64,000 nucleotides of DNA, from NCBI RefSeq assembly GCF_030209475.1, contig NZ_JARVRW010000011.1:98805-162804 (forward strand), read 5' to 3'. Both the position numbers and the translations under genes were made by a program. Below are positions 8,237 to 16,640 of this stretch, piece after piece. Under the pieces are notes generated by a model, which was not told where the DNA came from, ran no database searches, and saw only the letters and a list, made by a program, of their open reading frames with translations. The stretch's first letter is position 1. Each line of letters opens with the position of its first letter. Origin of the DNA: Microbacterium sp. lyk4-40-TSB-66. GTDB lineage: Bacteria; Actinomycetota; Actinomycetes; Actinomycetales; Microbacteriaceae.

Positions 8237-10243
8237 TCAGCCGCGACGGGTGAAGCCGCGGCGCACGATCCTCAGCAGTCCGAGGAAGCCGAAGAGCCCG
8301 ACGACGGCGCCCAGGACGGCGAAGAGGGTGATCGACCCACCCAGAACGGGTCCTCCGCCCGCGATGACGAGGACCACGGCGATCACCACGGCCGCGATCG
8401 AGACGAGCGTCGACGCGATCTCGCCGGTCGCGCGTCCGAGGATGTCGCTGATGTCGGAGCCGTCCTGTCCGCGCAGAGTGATGCCGATCGAGCCGTTCTC
8501 GGCGCCCGTCAGGAGAGCGTCGAGCCGACGGGGCACCTGCTCGAGGCGCGCGAGGGCGATCACGGACTGGGCTTGGAGGTCGGTCGCCATCCGCGAGAGC
8601 GACAGGGTGCGCCGCAGCAACGTGGGCATGAGCGGCAGGGCCCGACCGGCCATGTCGAAGTCGTCGACGAGCACCCGCAGACACCCCTCGAGGGTGGCGA
8701 AGCTGCGGAAGGCGGAGGCCAGCTCGCCCGGCAGCGCGATGCGGTGCTGCCGGATGACGTCGACCATCCGCGTGAAGATCGATCCGTGTCCGGTCGTGCG
8801 CAGGTGCTCGGTCGTGAGGACCACGCCCACGTCGTGGCGGAAGGCGTCGAAGTCGAGATCATCGGGGACGTCGACGATGAGGAGGAGCGCATCGGCGGCG
8901 GCGACGTCGTTCTCGCTGAGCGCGGCCAGCAGCAGGGCGGTCAGTTGCTGTCGCCGACTGCGTTCGATGATCCCCACGGCGCCGAAGTCGATCATCCCGA
9001 GGGTCCCGTCGGCCCGCAGGAGCACGTTGCCCGGGTGCAGGTCGGCGTGGAACACGCCGTAGACGAGGATCTGTTCGATCACCGTCGACATGAGCACCTG
9101 CGCGAGACGGTCGCGTTGCTCGGCATCCATCGCCGAGAGCCTGTCGGCGGAGTCGCTCAGCGCCGCGCCGTCGACGAGTTCCATCGTCAGCACCCGCTGA
9201 TGGGACGCGGCCGGGAAGACACGCGGCGCCGTGACGACACCGCGTCGGCCGGGCTCCGCGCGGTCGATCTCGTCGAGGGTCGCTCCGATCATCGACGTGT
9301 TGCGCGCTTCGATGCGGTAGTCGAGCTCCTCGAGCAGGGTGGCGGTGAACCCGCGCGCAACGGCCTCGAGACGCAGGTCGCGGCCGACACGGGTGCGCGC
9401 CTCGGTGCGGTGTGCCAGGCGGCCGATGATGTCGGCATCCGCCTCGACCTGGGCGCGTGCCGCGGGGCGCTGCACCTTCACGACCACGCGCGTGCCGTCC
9501 AAGAGGCGCGCCCGGTGGACCTGCGCGACGGAGGCGGCGGCGAGGGGAGTGGGGTCCACCTCGGCGAACACCTCGTCGATCGCGGCTCCGAGGTCCGCCT
9601 CGATGACCTGTCGCACCGTCGACCACGGCAGCGTCGTGGCGTTCGTCTGCAGGGATGCCAGTGCGCTGAGGTAGGGCTCGGGAACGAGGTCGCGGCGGGT
9701 CGAGAGCACCTGGCCGAGTTTGACGAAGCTCACCCCCGCGTCGTTGATCGTCGCCACGATGGCGTTGGCTCGCTCCTCGGACGTGCTCAACTGCTCTTCG
9801 ACCCGGGAGCGGCCACCGTGGAACAGCCAGCCCACACCGTGTCGTGAGGCGATGGTGAGGATCTCGAGGTACCGGCGCGTGCGCTTGCGCTGACGCAACG
9901 CCGCGCGGACGAGGTCGACGGGGTTGGGCAACGCACGCGTGGGGAAGATCGCCTCGCTCGCGACCAGCGCCGCGACGCCGAGGGCGAATACCCAGGCGAG
10001 GGACAGGGCGACGAGCCCCACCCACAGCCAGACGTCTTCGGCGGGGATCGTGTCTCCCGCCGCGGTGAGACCCGTCTGCCTCAGGGTCCACGCCGCCGAC
10101 GGCACCCCCAACACGAACACCAGCAGACCCACCACGATGCTCCGCGGCCACCCCACCGCCGTGCCGATGATGCGGCGCGCGACGAAGCCGACGAGCACGG
10201 CCGAGACGACGGCGGAGATCGAGATGAGGATGCTGGCGACCAC
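8237..10243 (-). CDS. ABC1/AarF/UbiB-family atypical kinase, membrane-anchored
   Basis: 668 residues. The N-terminus has about three membrane helices (within 1-100) and the C-terminus two (about 605-660). The middle is the ABC1 kinase-like domain: the invariant KxGQ motif in VKLGQVLSTRRDLVP, the Ala-rich nucleotide loop LAAASVAQVHRARL, VVVKVQRP for the ATP lysine, HADLHPGN and IDFGAVG. UbiB/ADCK members support isoprenoid-quinone synthesis or transport; in a menaquinone-using actinobacterium the substrate is unclear. It lies 22 bases after the zinc-ribbon gene and likely shares its transcript. Confidence 0.88.
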   Translation of the reverse strand: MVASILISISAVVSAVLVGFVARRIIGTAVGWPRSIVVGLLVFVLGVPSAAWTLRQTGLTAAGDTIPAEDVWLWVGLVALSLAWVFALGVAALVASEAIFPTRALPNPVDLVRAALRQRKRTRRYLEILTIASRHGVGWLFHGGRSRVEEQLSTSEERANAIVATINDAGVSFVKLGQVLSTRRDLVPEPYLSALASLQTNATTLPWSTVRQVIEADLGAAIDEVFAEVDPTPLAAASVAQVHRARLLDGTRVVVKVQRPAARAQVEADADIIGRLAHRTEARTRVGRDLRLEAVARGFTATLLEELDYRIEARNTSMIGATLDEIDRAEPGRRGVVTAPRVFPAASHQRVLTMELVDGAALSDSADRLSAMDAEQRDRLAQVLMSTVIEQILVYGVFHADLHPGNVLLRADGTLGMIDFGAVGIIERSRRQQLTALLLAALSENDVAAADALLLIVDVPDDLDFDAFRHDVGVVLTTEHLRTTGHGSIFTRMVDVIRQHRIALPGELASAFRSFATLEGCLRVLVDDFDMAGRALPLMPTLLRRTLSLSRMATDLQAQSVIALARLEQVPRRLDALLTGAENGSIGITLRGQDGSDISDILGRATGEIASTLVSIAAVVIAVVLVIAGGGPVLGGSITLFAVLGAVVGLFGFLGLLRIVRRGFTRRG

Positions 10244-10265
10244 GGGGTCAGCGTAGCCTCCGCGA

Positions 10266-10454
10266 TCAGCCGATTAGGGGGAGTGCGCAGTCCGGACACC
10301 GCCAGGCAAAGGCGCGACCCGCCTGCCAGGGCTCGCAGGTGCGCAAGCAGCGAGGGCAGTGCGGCGCGAACCCGAGGGCCCCGTCGACGAGGTCGTCGGC
10401 ATCGGCCTCGTCGGCGGCGCCCCGGACGGGGAGGGGGAGCGGGGTGGTGTCCAT
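10266..10454 (-). CDS. Small zinc-ribbon protein
   Basis: 62 residues starting MDTTPLPLP at an ATG with a strong GAGGAG site six bases upstream. Two CPxC pairs, CPRC and CPDC (about 38-41 and 55-58), would bind one zinc. An acidic stretch (DEADADD) precedes them. There is no DNA-binding helix or membrane segment. It is probably the first gene of a two-gene unit with the AarF kinase. A longer form starting 24 bases upstream is possible. Function unknown. Confidence 0.65.
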   Translation of the reverse strand: MDTTPLPLPVRGAADEADADDLVDGALGFAPHCPRCLRTCEPWQAGRAFAWRCPDCALPLIG

Positions 10455-10554
10455 GGTTCTCCTCGGTGTGACATGCACATCTTGACATGCGGATGCCGGG
10501 GAACGGACGTTATCCCCAGGGTGCCCGCCGGCGGCACCCCCTCACCGACCCGAC

Positions 10555-10779
10555 TCAGTGGCGCAGGTCGCGGAACGTCTTCTTCGCGCGCTTCTCGGCC
10601 GCTGCGGCGGCCTTCTTCGCGGCCTTGTGACGGCGCTTGCGCGCACGGGGGTCGTTCCACAGGCGGACGACCTGATGTCCCACCGATTCCCGGTTCTTCA
10701 CCTGGACCCTCGAGGTGCGGGTGCCCACCACGTAGGCGATGAGCGCGACGGCGCCGATCACGATGATTCTGTTGCGCAT
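10555..10779 (-). CDS. Small membrane-anchored basic protein
   Basis: 74 residues with GGAGG about five bases before the ATG. One N-terminal membrane helix (RIIVIGAVALIAYVVG) is followed by a strongly basic, Lys/Ala/Arg-rich tail (KAAKKAAAAAEKRAKK) that would lie in the cytoplasm and could contact DNA or RNA or the membrane surface. I do not recognise a family with a known role. It is transcribed alone, 101 bases before the zinc-ribbon gene on the same strand. Confidence 0.7.
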   Translation of the reverse strand: MRNRIIVIGAVALIAYVVGTRTSRVQVKNRESVGHQVVRLWNDPRARKRRHKAAKKAAAAAEKRAKKTFRDLRH

Positions 10780-10915
10780 GGCATCCTCCGTTCGGACGAG
10801 GTGATCCCGCTCGCCGTCTCGTCCCCGATGGGGAGGCGGATGGGCTCGTCATAAAGGAGACGTGTCGAGCACGCGAATCGTCACGCCCGCCGTCGATGCA
10901 TCCTGCACCACGCAA

Positions 10916-10947
10916 GAGACGCCCCGACCGAACGGTCGGGGCGTCTC
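10916..10947 (-). terminator. Intrinsic terminator of UDP-glucose dehydrogenase gene
   Basis: A 14-bp perfect stem (GAGACGCCCCGACC and its complement) with a GAAC loop lies 17 bases after the dehydrogenase stop. Confidence 0.8.
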
Positions 10948-10963
10948 GTCGACGGCGGGTCGG

Positions 10964-12289
10964 TCAGGGGCGACCCATGCCGAAGTAAGTCCATCCCGCT
11001 GCGCGCCACGCGGCGGGGTCGAGGCAGTTGCGGCCGTCCACCACGACCAGCCCGCGGGCGAGCGACGCGGCGTGCTCGGGGGAGAGCTCGCGCCGGTACT
11101 CGTCCCACTCCGTGACGACGATGACGGCGTCGGCGTCGCGCAGGGTCGCGTCGAGGTCCTCCTCGTACGTCAACTGGGGGTGGATGCGACGCGCGTTCTC
11201 GATCGCGGCGGGGTCGGTCAGCGTGACGCGGGCGCCGAGGCCGTGCAGACGCACCGCGACGTCGAGCGCGGGGGAGTCGCGGATGTCGTCGCTGTGCGGC
11301 TTGAAGGCCGCGCCGAGCACGGCGATCTTCTTCTCGAACACGCTGCCGCCGAGCGCATCGGTGGTGAGCTCGACGGCACGGTCGCGCCGACGCAGGTTGA
11401 TCGCGTCGATCTCGCGCAGGAAGGCGACGGACTCGCCGCGGCCGAGCTCCTCGGCCCGCGCCGAGAAGGCGCGGATGTCCTTCGGCAGGCACCCGCCGCC
11501 GAAGCCGATCCCCGCGCCGAGGAAGCGTCGCCCGATGCGGGCGTCGTGACCGATGGCGTCGGCCAGCGTCGTGACGTCGGCCCCGGTGACCTCGGCGATC
11601 TCGGCGATGGCGTTGATGAAGCTGATCTTGGTCGCCAGGAACGCGTTGGCCGAGACCTTCACGAGCTCGGCCGTGGCGTAGTCGGTGACGATGAAGGGCG
11701 TGCCCTTGGCGATGGAGGGGTGGTAGACCTCGCGCAGCACCTGGGCCGTGCGCTCGCCCTCGGCGGACGGAGCGCCGTTCTCGGTGGGCACGCCCGCCAC
11801 GAGGCGGTCGGGGTCGATGGTGTCCTGCACGGCCCAGCCCTCGCGGAGGAACTCCGGGTTCCACACCAGGGTGGCGCCGCGCTCGGCCACGCGGGGAGCG
11901 AGGCGAGCGGCGGTGCCGACGGGGACCGTGGACTTGCCGGCGACGATGTCGCCGTCGCTGAGGTAGGGCACCAGGCCGTCGATCGCGGCATCCACGTAGG
12001 TGAGGTCGGCGGCGTGCCCGCCGGCCTGCTGCGGGGTGCCGACGCCCACGAAGTGGACCTTCGCGCCCTGCGCGGCGGCCATGTCGGTGGTGAACGACAG
12101 GCGGCCCGACGCGATGCCCTCGGTGAGGATCTCCTGCAGGCCGGGCTCGAAGAAGGGCGCCTGGCCCTTCGACAGGACGTCGATCTTGCGCTCATCGACG
12201 TCGATGCCGACGACCTCGTGACCGATGGATGCCATGGCCGCGGCGTGCACGGCTCCCAAATAACCGCAACCAACTACAGACAGACGCAC
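10964..12289 (-). CDS. UDP-glucose 6-dehydrogenase
   Basis: 441 residues, normal length. The N-terminal Rossmann motif is VVGCGYLGAVHAA and the NAD-binding Asp is in GIDVD. The catalytic cysteine sits in GFGGGCLPKD (about Cys267), followed by the middle helical domain and a C-terminal UDP-binding Rossmann-like domain with GAAFKPHSDDIRDSPAL. It oxidises UDP-glucose to UDP-glucuronate, a building block for acidic exopolysaccharide. The start is a GTG with AAAGG ten bases upstream. It follows the sugar transferase gene (12365) by 75 bases on the same strand, probably as an operon, and ends at a strong terminator. Confidence 0.93.
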   Translation of the reverse strand: MRLSVVGCGYLGAVHAAAMASIGHEVVGIDVDERKIDVLSKGQAPFFEPGLQEILTEGIASGRLSFTTDMAAAQGAKVHFVGVGTPQQAGGHAADLTYVDAAIDGLVPYLSDGDIVAGKSTVPVGTAARLAPRVAERGATLVWNPEFLREGWAVQDTIDPDRLVAGVPTENGAPSAEGERTAQVLREVYHPSIAKGTPFIVTDYATAELVKVSANAFLATKISFINAIAEIAEVTGADVTTLADAIGHDARIGRRFLGAGIGFGGGCLPKDIRAFSARAEELGRGESVAFLREIDAINLRRRDRAVELTTDALGGSVFEKKIAVLGAAFKPHSDDIRDSPALDVAVRLHGLGARVTLTDPAAIENARRIHPQLTYEEDLDATLRDADAVIVVTEWDEYRRELSPEHAASLARGLVVVDGRNCLDPAAWRAAGWTYFGMGRP

Positions 12290-12364
12290 GATGGAAGCCT
12301 TTCGGAGGGGTGTCGTCCCGCGCCGGCGGCGCCGGCACTCGGGAAAGGGAACGGGGTGGAAGTC

Positions 12365-13912
12365 TTACGCGGCGGTCTCGCCCGGCGCGAGCGCGGCGCG
12401 GGCGGTCCTACCCAGGATGACGAAGTCTCCGAGCAGGGTCCAATTCTCGACGTACGAAAGGTCGAGACGAACCGACTCCTCCCAGGACAGCGAGGAGCGC
12501 CCGCTGACCTGCCACAGACCGGTGATGCCCGGCTTGGCGAGGAACCGCCGGTGCACGTGGTCGGCGTAGACGGCGACCTCCGAAGGAAGCGGAGGACGCG
12601 GGCCGACCAGAGACATCGAGCCCCCGATGACGTTGAACAGCTGGGGGAGCTCGTCGAGGCTGTACTTGCGCATGACGCGACCGATCGGCGTCACCCGCGG
12701 GTCGTTCTTCATCTTGAAGAGGACCTCGTTGCCCGAGTCGCGCTGCTGCTCGGCGAGCTGGGCGAGCAGCTCCTCGGCGTTGACCACCATCGAGCGGAAC
12801 TTGATCATCGTGAACTCGCGGCCGCGGAAACCCACGCGTGTCTGCCGGAAGAAGATCGGACCGTCGCTGGAGAGACGGACCGAGAGCATGAGGAAGACCA
12901 GGAGCGGGCTCAACAGGACGACACCCACCGACGCGGCGGTGAGGTCGACCGTGCGCTTGAGGAAGCTCTGACCGCGGGAGAACTTCGGGGTTTCCACGTG
13001 GATGAGAGGAAGGCCCGCGACGGGGCGTGTGTGCAGGCGGGGACCGGCGATGTCGACGATGCTCGGGGCGAGCACGAGGTGCTGACGCCCGGCCTCGAGG
13101 CTCCACGAGATCTCTTTGACCTTGTCGGCGGGCAGTTCGTCGGCGCTCGTGACGGCGACGGTGTCGGCGCCGGTGACCTCGAGGGCGCGGGACACGTCTC
13201 CCACGTGACCCATGACCGGGATGTCCGTGCCGGGGATGACGTCGGCGATCTTGCCGTTCGGGACGCAGGCGCCGACCACGCGATAGCCCGCGCTGGGCAT
13301 CCGGGCGAACTCGCGCGCCAACTGGGTGACCGAGGTCAGCGACCCGACGAGCAGGACGTTCGCGGAGTAGCGCCCCTTCGAGCGCTGCACGATCAGCCAC
13401 TGGCGCCAGACCCACCGGGTGAAGAGGAGGACGGCGATCCCCAACGGGAGGCTGATGAGGAGGTACCCGCGGGCGATGTCGATCTGGGTGAGGAAGGCGA
13501 TGATCGCGACGGCGCCGAAGAGGCGGAAACTCGCGTCGGCGATCCGGACGTACTCGGCCGACCCGGTTCCGATGACCCGGTCGCTGCGCGACTCGACGAA
13601 GGCGAGGGCCCACATCCAGGTCACCACGAGGATGGCGGAGAACGCCCAGTACGACAGGTCGGTGATGCGCCCGTCGTTTCGCGCGGCGAGCTGGGCGTTG
13701 CCGAGACCGAACCAGAGCAGCTGCGTGCCGTAGACGACCCAGGCGAGCGACAGGAGGTCGGTGATCACCAGGGCGCGGCGGTACGTGCGGCGCCAGGGAT
13801 CGCGACGGTACATCGGGGTGGGGCTGTCGGTCGTGGGCGGCGCCGATGTCGTCTCGGCGACCGGCGGGTGCGAACCCGACACCGATGCGCTGCCGCGAAG
13901 GTCCACTGTCAC
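12365..13912 (-). CDS. Second polyprenyl glycosylphosphotransferase
   Basis: 515 residues: a Pro/Thr/Ser-rich cytoplasmic N-terminus (1-33), about five membrane helices, a middle domain and the C-terminal sugar transferase domain with KFRSM, NDPRVTPIGRVMRKYSLDE, MSLVGPRPP and KPGITGLWQVSGRS. It shares organisation and many blocks with the paralogue at 2985, including HTRPVAGLPLVHIETP/HTRPVAGLPLIHVETP. It links a sugar-1-phosphate to undecaprenyl phosphate. The start is a GTG at 13912. Two initiating enzymes about 9 kb apart suggest two polymers or two acceptor sugars. Confidence 0.9.
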   Translation of the reverse strand: MTVDLRGSASVSGSHPPVAETTSAPPTTDSPTPMYRRDPWRRTYRRALVITDLLSLAWVVYGTQLLWFGLGNAQLAARNDGRITDLSYWAFSAILVVTWMWALAFVESRSDRVIGTGSAEYVRIADASFRLFGAVAIIAFLTQIDIARGYLLISLPLGIAVLLFTRWVWRQWLIVQRSKGRYSANVLLVGSLTSVTQLAREFARMPSAGYRVVGACVPNGKIADVIPGTDIPVMGHVGDVSRALEVTGADTVAVTSADELPADKVKEISWSLEAGRQHLVLAPSIVDIAGPRLHTRPVAGLPLIHVETPKFSRGQSFLKRTVDLTAASVGVVLLSPLLVFLMLSVRLSSDGPIFFRQTRVGFRGREFTMIKFRSMVVNAEELLAQLAEQQRDSGNEVLFKMKNDPRVTPIGRVMRKYSLDELPQLFNVIGGSMSLVGPRPPLPSEVAVYADHVHRRFLAKPGITGLWQVSGRSSLSWEESVRLDLSYVENWTLLGDFVILGRTARAALAPGETAA

Positions 13913-14059
13913 GACCTATGCCTCCCCCCGATCGACCTGCGTCGATCCCACCTCGCGAACACTAACAGGCCAATGTCACCCGCAGATTCACCCGTCGGAT
14001 GTCTTCATACGCCCGAAACGTGAACGGGAAGCGCGCGCTGCGCGCTCGCGGGGGACGTA

Positions 14060-14089
14060 TTCGCTCGCGTTCCGGTCTTCCCCTACACT
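14060..14089 (+). promoter_or_regulatory. Candidate promoter TTCGCT-18-TACACT
   Basis: A sigma70-like -10 (TACACT, 14084-14089) with a weak -35 (14060-14065) lies about 108 bases upstream of the deacetylase start. The spacing is one base over ideal. Called by eye only. Confidence 0.3.
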
Positions 14090-14196
14090 CGGGCGCGCGT
14101 CAGCTCGATCACTCCGGCGTGCGCCGGAGCGGCTCGACCGGCGCGGGATCCCCGTGCTCGGGGCCAGCCGTGTCAGTCGTCCGAGAAGGGGCATCC

Positions 14197-15294
14197 ATGT
14201 CTCGCGCCTCCGCGCGCACGCACCGCGCCCGCCGTCGACGCCGATCCGCGGGCCTCGTCGCGACCGTCGTCATCGGCGCCGTCGTCGTCGCGGCGGTCGC
14301 CGGTGTGTTCGCCTTCGCCGTCGTGCGGCCGGACCCCCCGACGGTGGCGGCGTCGGCGACGCCCACGCCGTCGACCTCGGCCGCGCCCACCGCGACGGCA
14401 TCCCCGTCGCCCACCGCGACACCGAGCGCGACGACCGCGCCGACGCCCGAGGCGCCCGCCTCGCCCGCGGCGCAGGGGTGCGATGGTCCGTCCACCGTGA
14501 TGGGCGTGTGGGCGCACCCCGACGACGACATCATCTTCGGCAACCCGACCATCTCCGACGCGCTCGAGGCCGGCGACTGCGTGCGAACGGTGTTCGTGAC
14601 CGCGGGTGACGCGGGCAAGGGGATGCGATACGTCGAAGCCCGAGAACTCGGCATCCTGCGCGCCTACAACGACATGCGCGGGGCGCAGGGCCTGTGGGAT
14701 TCCACCGATCTCACGCTGACGAGCGGCGTTCACGTGCGCCGCCTGACTCCGCAGGGGGACCCCCGGGTGTCGGTGATCTTCCTCCGCCTGCCCGACGGCA
14801 ACATCACGGGAGCGGGGTTCGCGGACACGGGATTCGCCACGCTGGGTCGTCTCTACGACGGGGGGATCCCGTCGCTCTCGCCCGTTTCAGGCGGGTCGCC
14901 CGTGTCTCGGGAGCAGGTACTGGCCACCGTGCACGAGCTCTCGACGGGTTTCGCTCCCCAACGCGTCCTCACGCACATCCCTCGGGGGAGTGCCTTCGCT
15001 CCGGGGGACCACCCCGACCATTCGGTCGTCGGCAGCGTCGTACGCGACGCCCTGTCCTCGGATCCGGCGGTGGCACCCGGCATCCGTTACTTCGTGGGCT
15101 ATCCGTCGGCGGACCTGCCGCGGAACGTCGAGGGGGCGGTGCTGGACGCGAAAGTCGACACCTACCGCATCTACACGCAGCAGGACGAGGTGATCCGGTG
15201 CGCCGATCGCGCAGCGTGCCTCGGAACGCGCAAGTTCGGTGAGTGGTTGCGGCGTTCCTATCCCAAGACCGAGGCGGAGCTGCAGCTGGGTTGA
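14197..15294 (+). CDS. PIG-L family deacetylase, membrane-anchored/secreted
   Basis: 365 residues. A basic N-terminus and a membrane helix (about 18-43) are followed by a 50-residue Ala/Thr/Pro/Ser linker, then the LmbE/PIG-L fold. The zinc and catalytic motif is AHPDDD (His107) and a second zinc ligand lies in the HPDHSVVG block. The family removes N-acetyl groups from sugar conjugates (MshB, Mca, PIG-L); an outward-facing one could act on cell-wall or exopolysaccharide GlcNAc. The substrate is inference. It ends YPKTEAELQLG, nearly the same as its paralogue at 16641. Confidence 0.85.
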   Translation: MSRASARTHRARRRRRSAGLVATVVIGAVVVAAVAGVFAFAVVRPDPPTVAASATPTPSTSAAPTATASPSPTATPSATTAPTPEAPASPAAQGCDGPSTVMGVWAHPDDDIIFGNPTISDALEAGDCVRTVFVTAGDAGKGMRYVEARELGILRAYNDMRGAQGLWDSTDLTLTSGVHVRRLTPQGDPRVSVIFLRLPDGNITGAGFADTGFATLGRLYDGGIPSLSPVSGGSPVSREQVLATVHELSTGFAPQRVLTHIPRGSAFAPGDHPDHSVVGSVVRDALSSDPAVAPGIRYFVGYPSADLPRNVEGAVLDAKVDTYRIYTQQDEVIRCADRAACLGTRKFGEWLRRSYPKTEAELQLG

Positions 15295-15300
15295 GCCCGC

Positions 15301-15519
15301 TCAGCCCTGTTCGAGGGTCTCTTCGACGGCCGCGCGGGCGTCGCGCTCGGCGATGATCTCGACGAAATCCTTCACGGGGGCATCGGCGTAGCGGTCCACG
15401 GCGACGACCGCCTCGCCGTGGACCAGGTCGGGCGCGGCCCCCGGGAACCGCGCGGCGACGCGCTCCTCGACGCCCGCGACGGTCTGCTCCTTGTCGAAAC
15501 CTTCGGTGCGTCGAGTCAT
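15301..15519 (-). CDS. Small three-helix-bundle dimerisation-type protein
   Basis: 72 residues. The pattern VAARFPGAAPDLVHGEAVVAV followed by APVKDFVEIIAERDARAAVEE resembles the three-helix-bundle dimerisation domain common in small actinobacterial proteins (helix with RF, then VxDFVxxLxERxAR). That assignment is from pattern memory. It lies 9 bases after the PEBP gene on the same strand and is probably co-transcribed. Function unknown. Confidence 0.6.
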   Translation of the reverse strand: MTRRTEGFDKEQTVAGVEERVAARFPGAAPDLVHGEAVVAVDRYADAPVKDFVEIIAERDARAAVEETLEQG

Positions 15520-15528
15520 GACCGCTCC

Positions 15529-16053
15529 TCAGTGCTGGTAGGTGCCGTGCACGATGGCTCGGCCCAGGGTCGTGAAGGCGAGGGCGAACGACGCCGCCGC
15601 CGGGGTGGCATCCGCATCGATGCCCAGGGTGTCCGCGCCGACGGCGTGAACGACGAAGAAGTAGCGATGGGGCTGGTCGCCCTGGGGCGGTGCGGCGCCG
15701 AGGAACCCGGCTCGGCCGCCGTCGTTGCGCACGTGGAACGCCCCCTCGGGCAGCGGCGCCGAGGCGGCGCCCGCGGGCAGTTCGCGCGTGTCGGCGGGAA
15801 GATCCACCAGCACCCAGTGCCAGAAGCCGCTCGGCGTCGGGGCATCGGGGTCGAAGCACGTCACCGTGAAGGACTTCGTGCCGTCGGGGACGTTCGACCA
15901 GCGCAGGTGCGGCGAGGTGTCGCCTTCGTCGGCGACCTGCGCGTCGTCCAGCGGTCGCCCATCGACCACGTCGTCGCTCGTCACGTCGAACGCGGCCACG
16001 GCGGGGAGCAGCGGATACGGATCGGGAGTCTGCGGGCGGGTGAGATCGACCAT
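15529..16053 (-). CDS. YbhB/YbcL-type PEBP (Raf-kinase-inhibitor-like) protein
   Basis: 174 residues starting MVDLTRPQT; an ATG 9 bases upstream is an alternative, but AGGGTG spacing favours this one. Family hallmarks are SPHLRW, FDPDAPT (ligand-pocket DPDAP) and [10 protein letters not shown], then [22 protein letters not shown]. These bind anionic ligands through the conserved Asp/His pocket; bacterial roles are poorly defined. No signal peptide is seen, so it is cytoplasmic. Confidence 0.87.
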   Translation of the reverse strand: MVDLTRPQTPDPYPLLPAVAAFDVTSDDVVDGRPLDDAQVADEGDTSPHLRWSNVPDGTKSFTVTCFDPDAPTPSGFWHWVLVDLPADTRELPAGAASAPLPEGAFHVRNDGGRAGFLGAAPPQGDQPHRYFFVVHAVGADTLGIDADATPAAASFALAFTTLGRAIVHGTYQH

Positions 16054-16115
16054 GCACCGCACCCTAGGACGATCGCAGGAGCCACGGCAGGGCTTGCTCC
16101 GGCCGTCGCCGCGGG

Positions 16116-16409
16116 TTAGTGCGACCGCTCGGTCGCGAGCGCGAGAAGGGAGCGCGCGGCATCGTGCGATCCCGAGGGCGTCGGGAGCCCGTAGTCGTGT
16201 TCGACGACCTCGCGCAGCTCGGCCGCCAGGTGATCCACCGAGGGATGGACGTCGAGGGCGTCGAGCACGGGCAGGATCAGGTCGTCGTACTCGTCATCGG
16301 GCCAGCCATGACCGATCTGGTGAACGCCGATGGGGTCCCACTCGTTGAGCACCGCGCGAACGCGGAGTGCGACGGGCGTCAGTGACCGCGGCGGTGAGGT
16401 GGTCTGCAT
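16116..16409 (-). CDS. Small conserved hypothetical (DUF1871-like pattern)
   Basis: 97 residues from an ATG. The middle reads [14 protein letters not shown] followed by [15 protein letters not shown], a pattern seen in DUF1871-type proteins (EWDPIG then EYD). It appears all alpha-helical and acidic, with no membrane helix. No function is known. It is followed 62 bases later by the PEBP gene on the same strand. Confidence 0.55.
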   Translation of the reverse strand: MQTTSPPRSLTPVALRVRAVLNEWDPIGVHQIGHGWPDDEYDDLILPVLDALDVHPSVDHLAAELREVVEHDYGLPTPSGSHDAARSLLALATERSH

Positions 16410-16640
16410 ACGGCGAGTGTTCCGACCGACCTTAGGTGCCCGCTGAGCATCACCGATGCGTGAGGTGCGGACCGCTCCGTCGGCCTCGGCGCCCGCCGGA
16501 TGATCGACGCGCCCCGACCCGCGCGGCGCGCGGTGACGCGTCGGGAGAGCCGCGTCGAGCGCGATAGCGTCGAAGGGCGCCTGAGGGCGCGACGTACCCG
16601 AAATCCGTCGCCGGGGGGCGCATCACAGGACGGAGTCGCC

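Noticed and set aside
10862..14023. Very long plus-strand open frame of over 1000 codons
   Set aside because: It is antisense to the UDP-glucose dehydrogenase and second sugar transferase genes, which have full domain motifs, ribosome sites and a terminator. Long antisense frames are normal at this GC.
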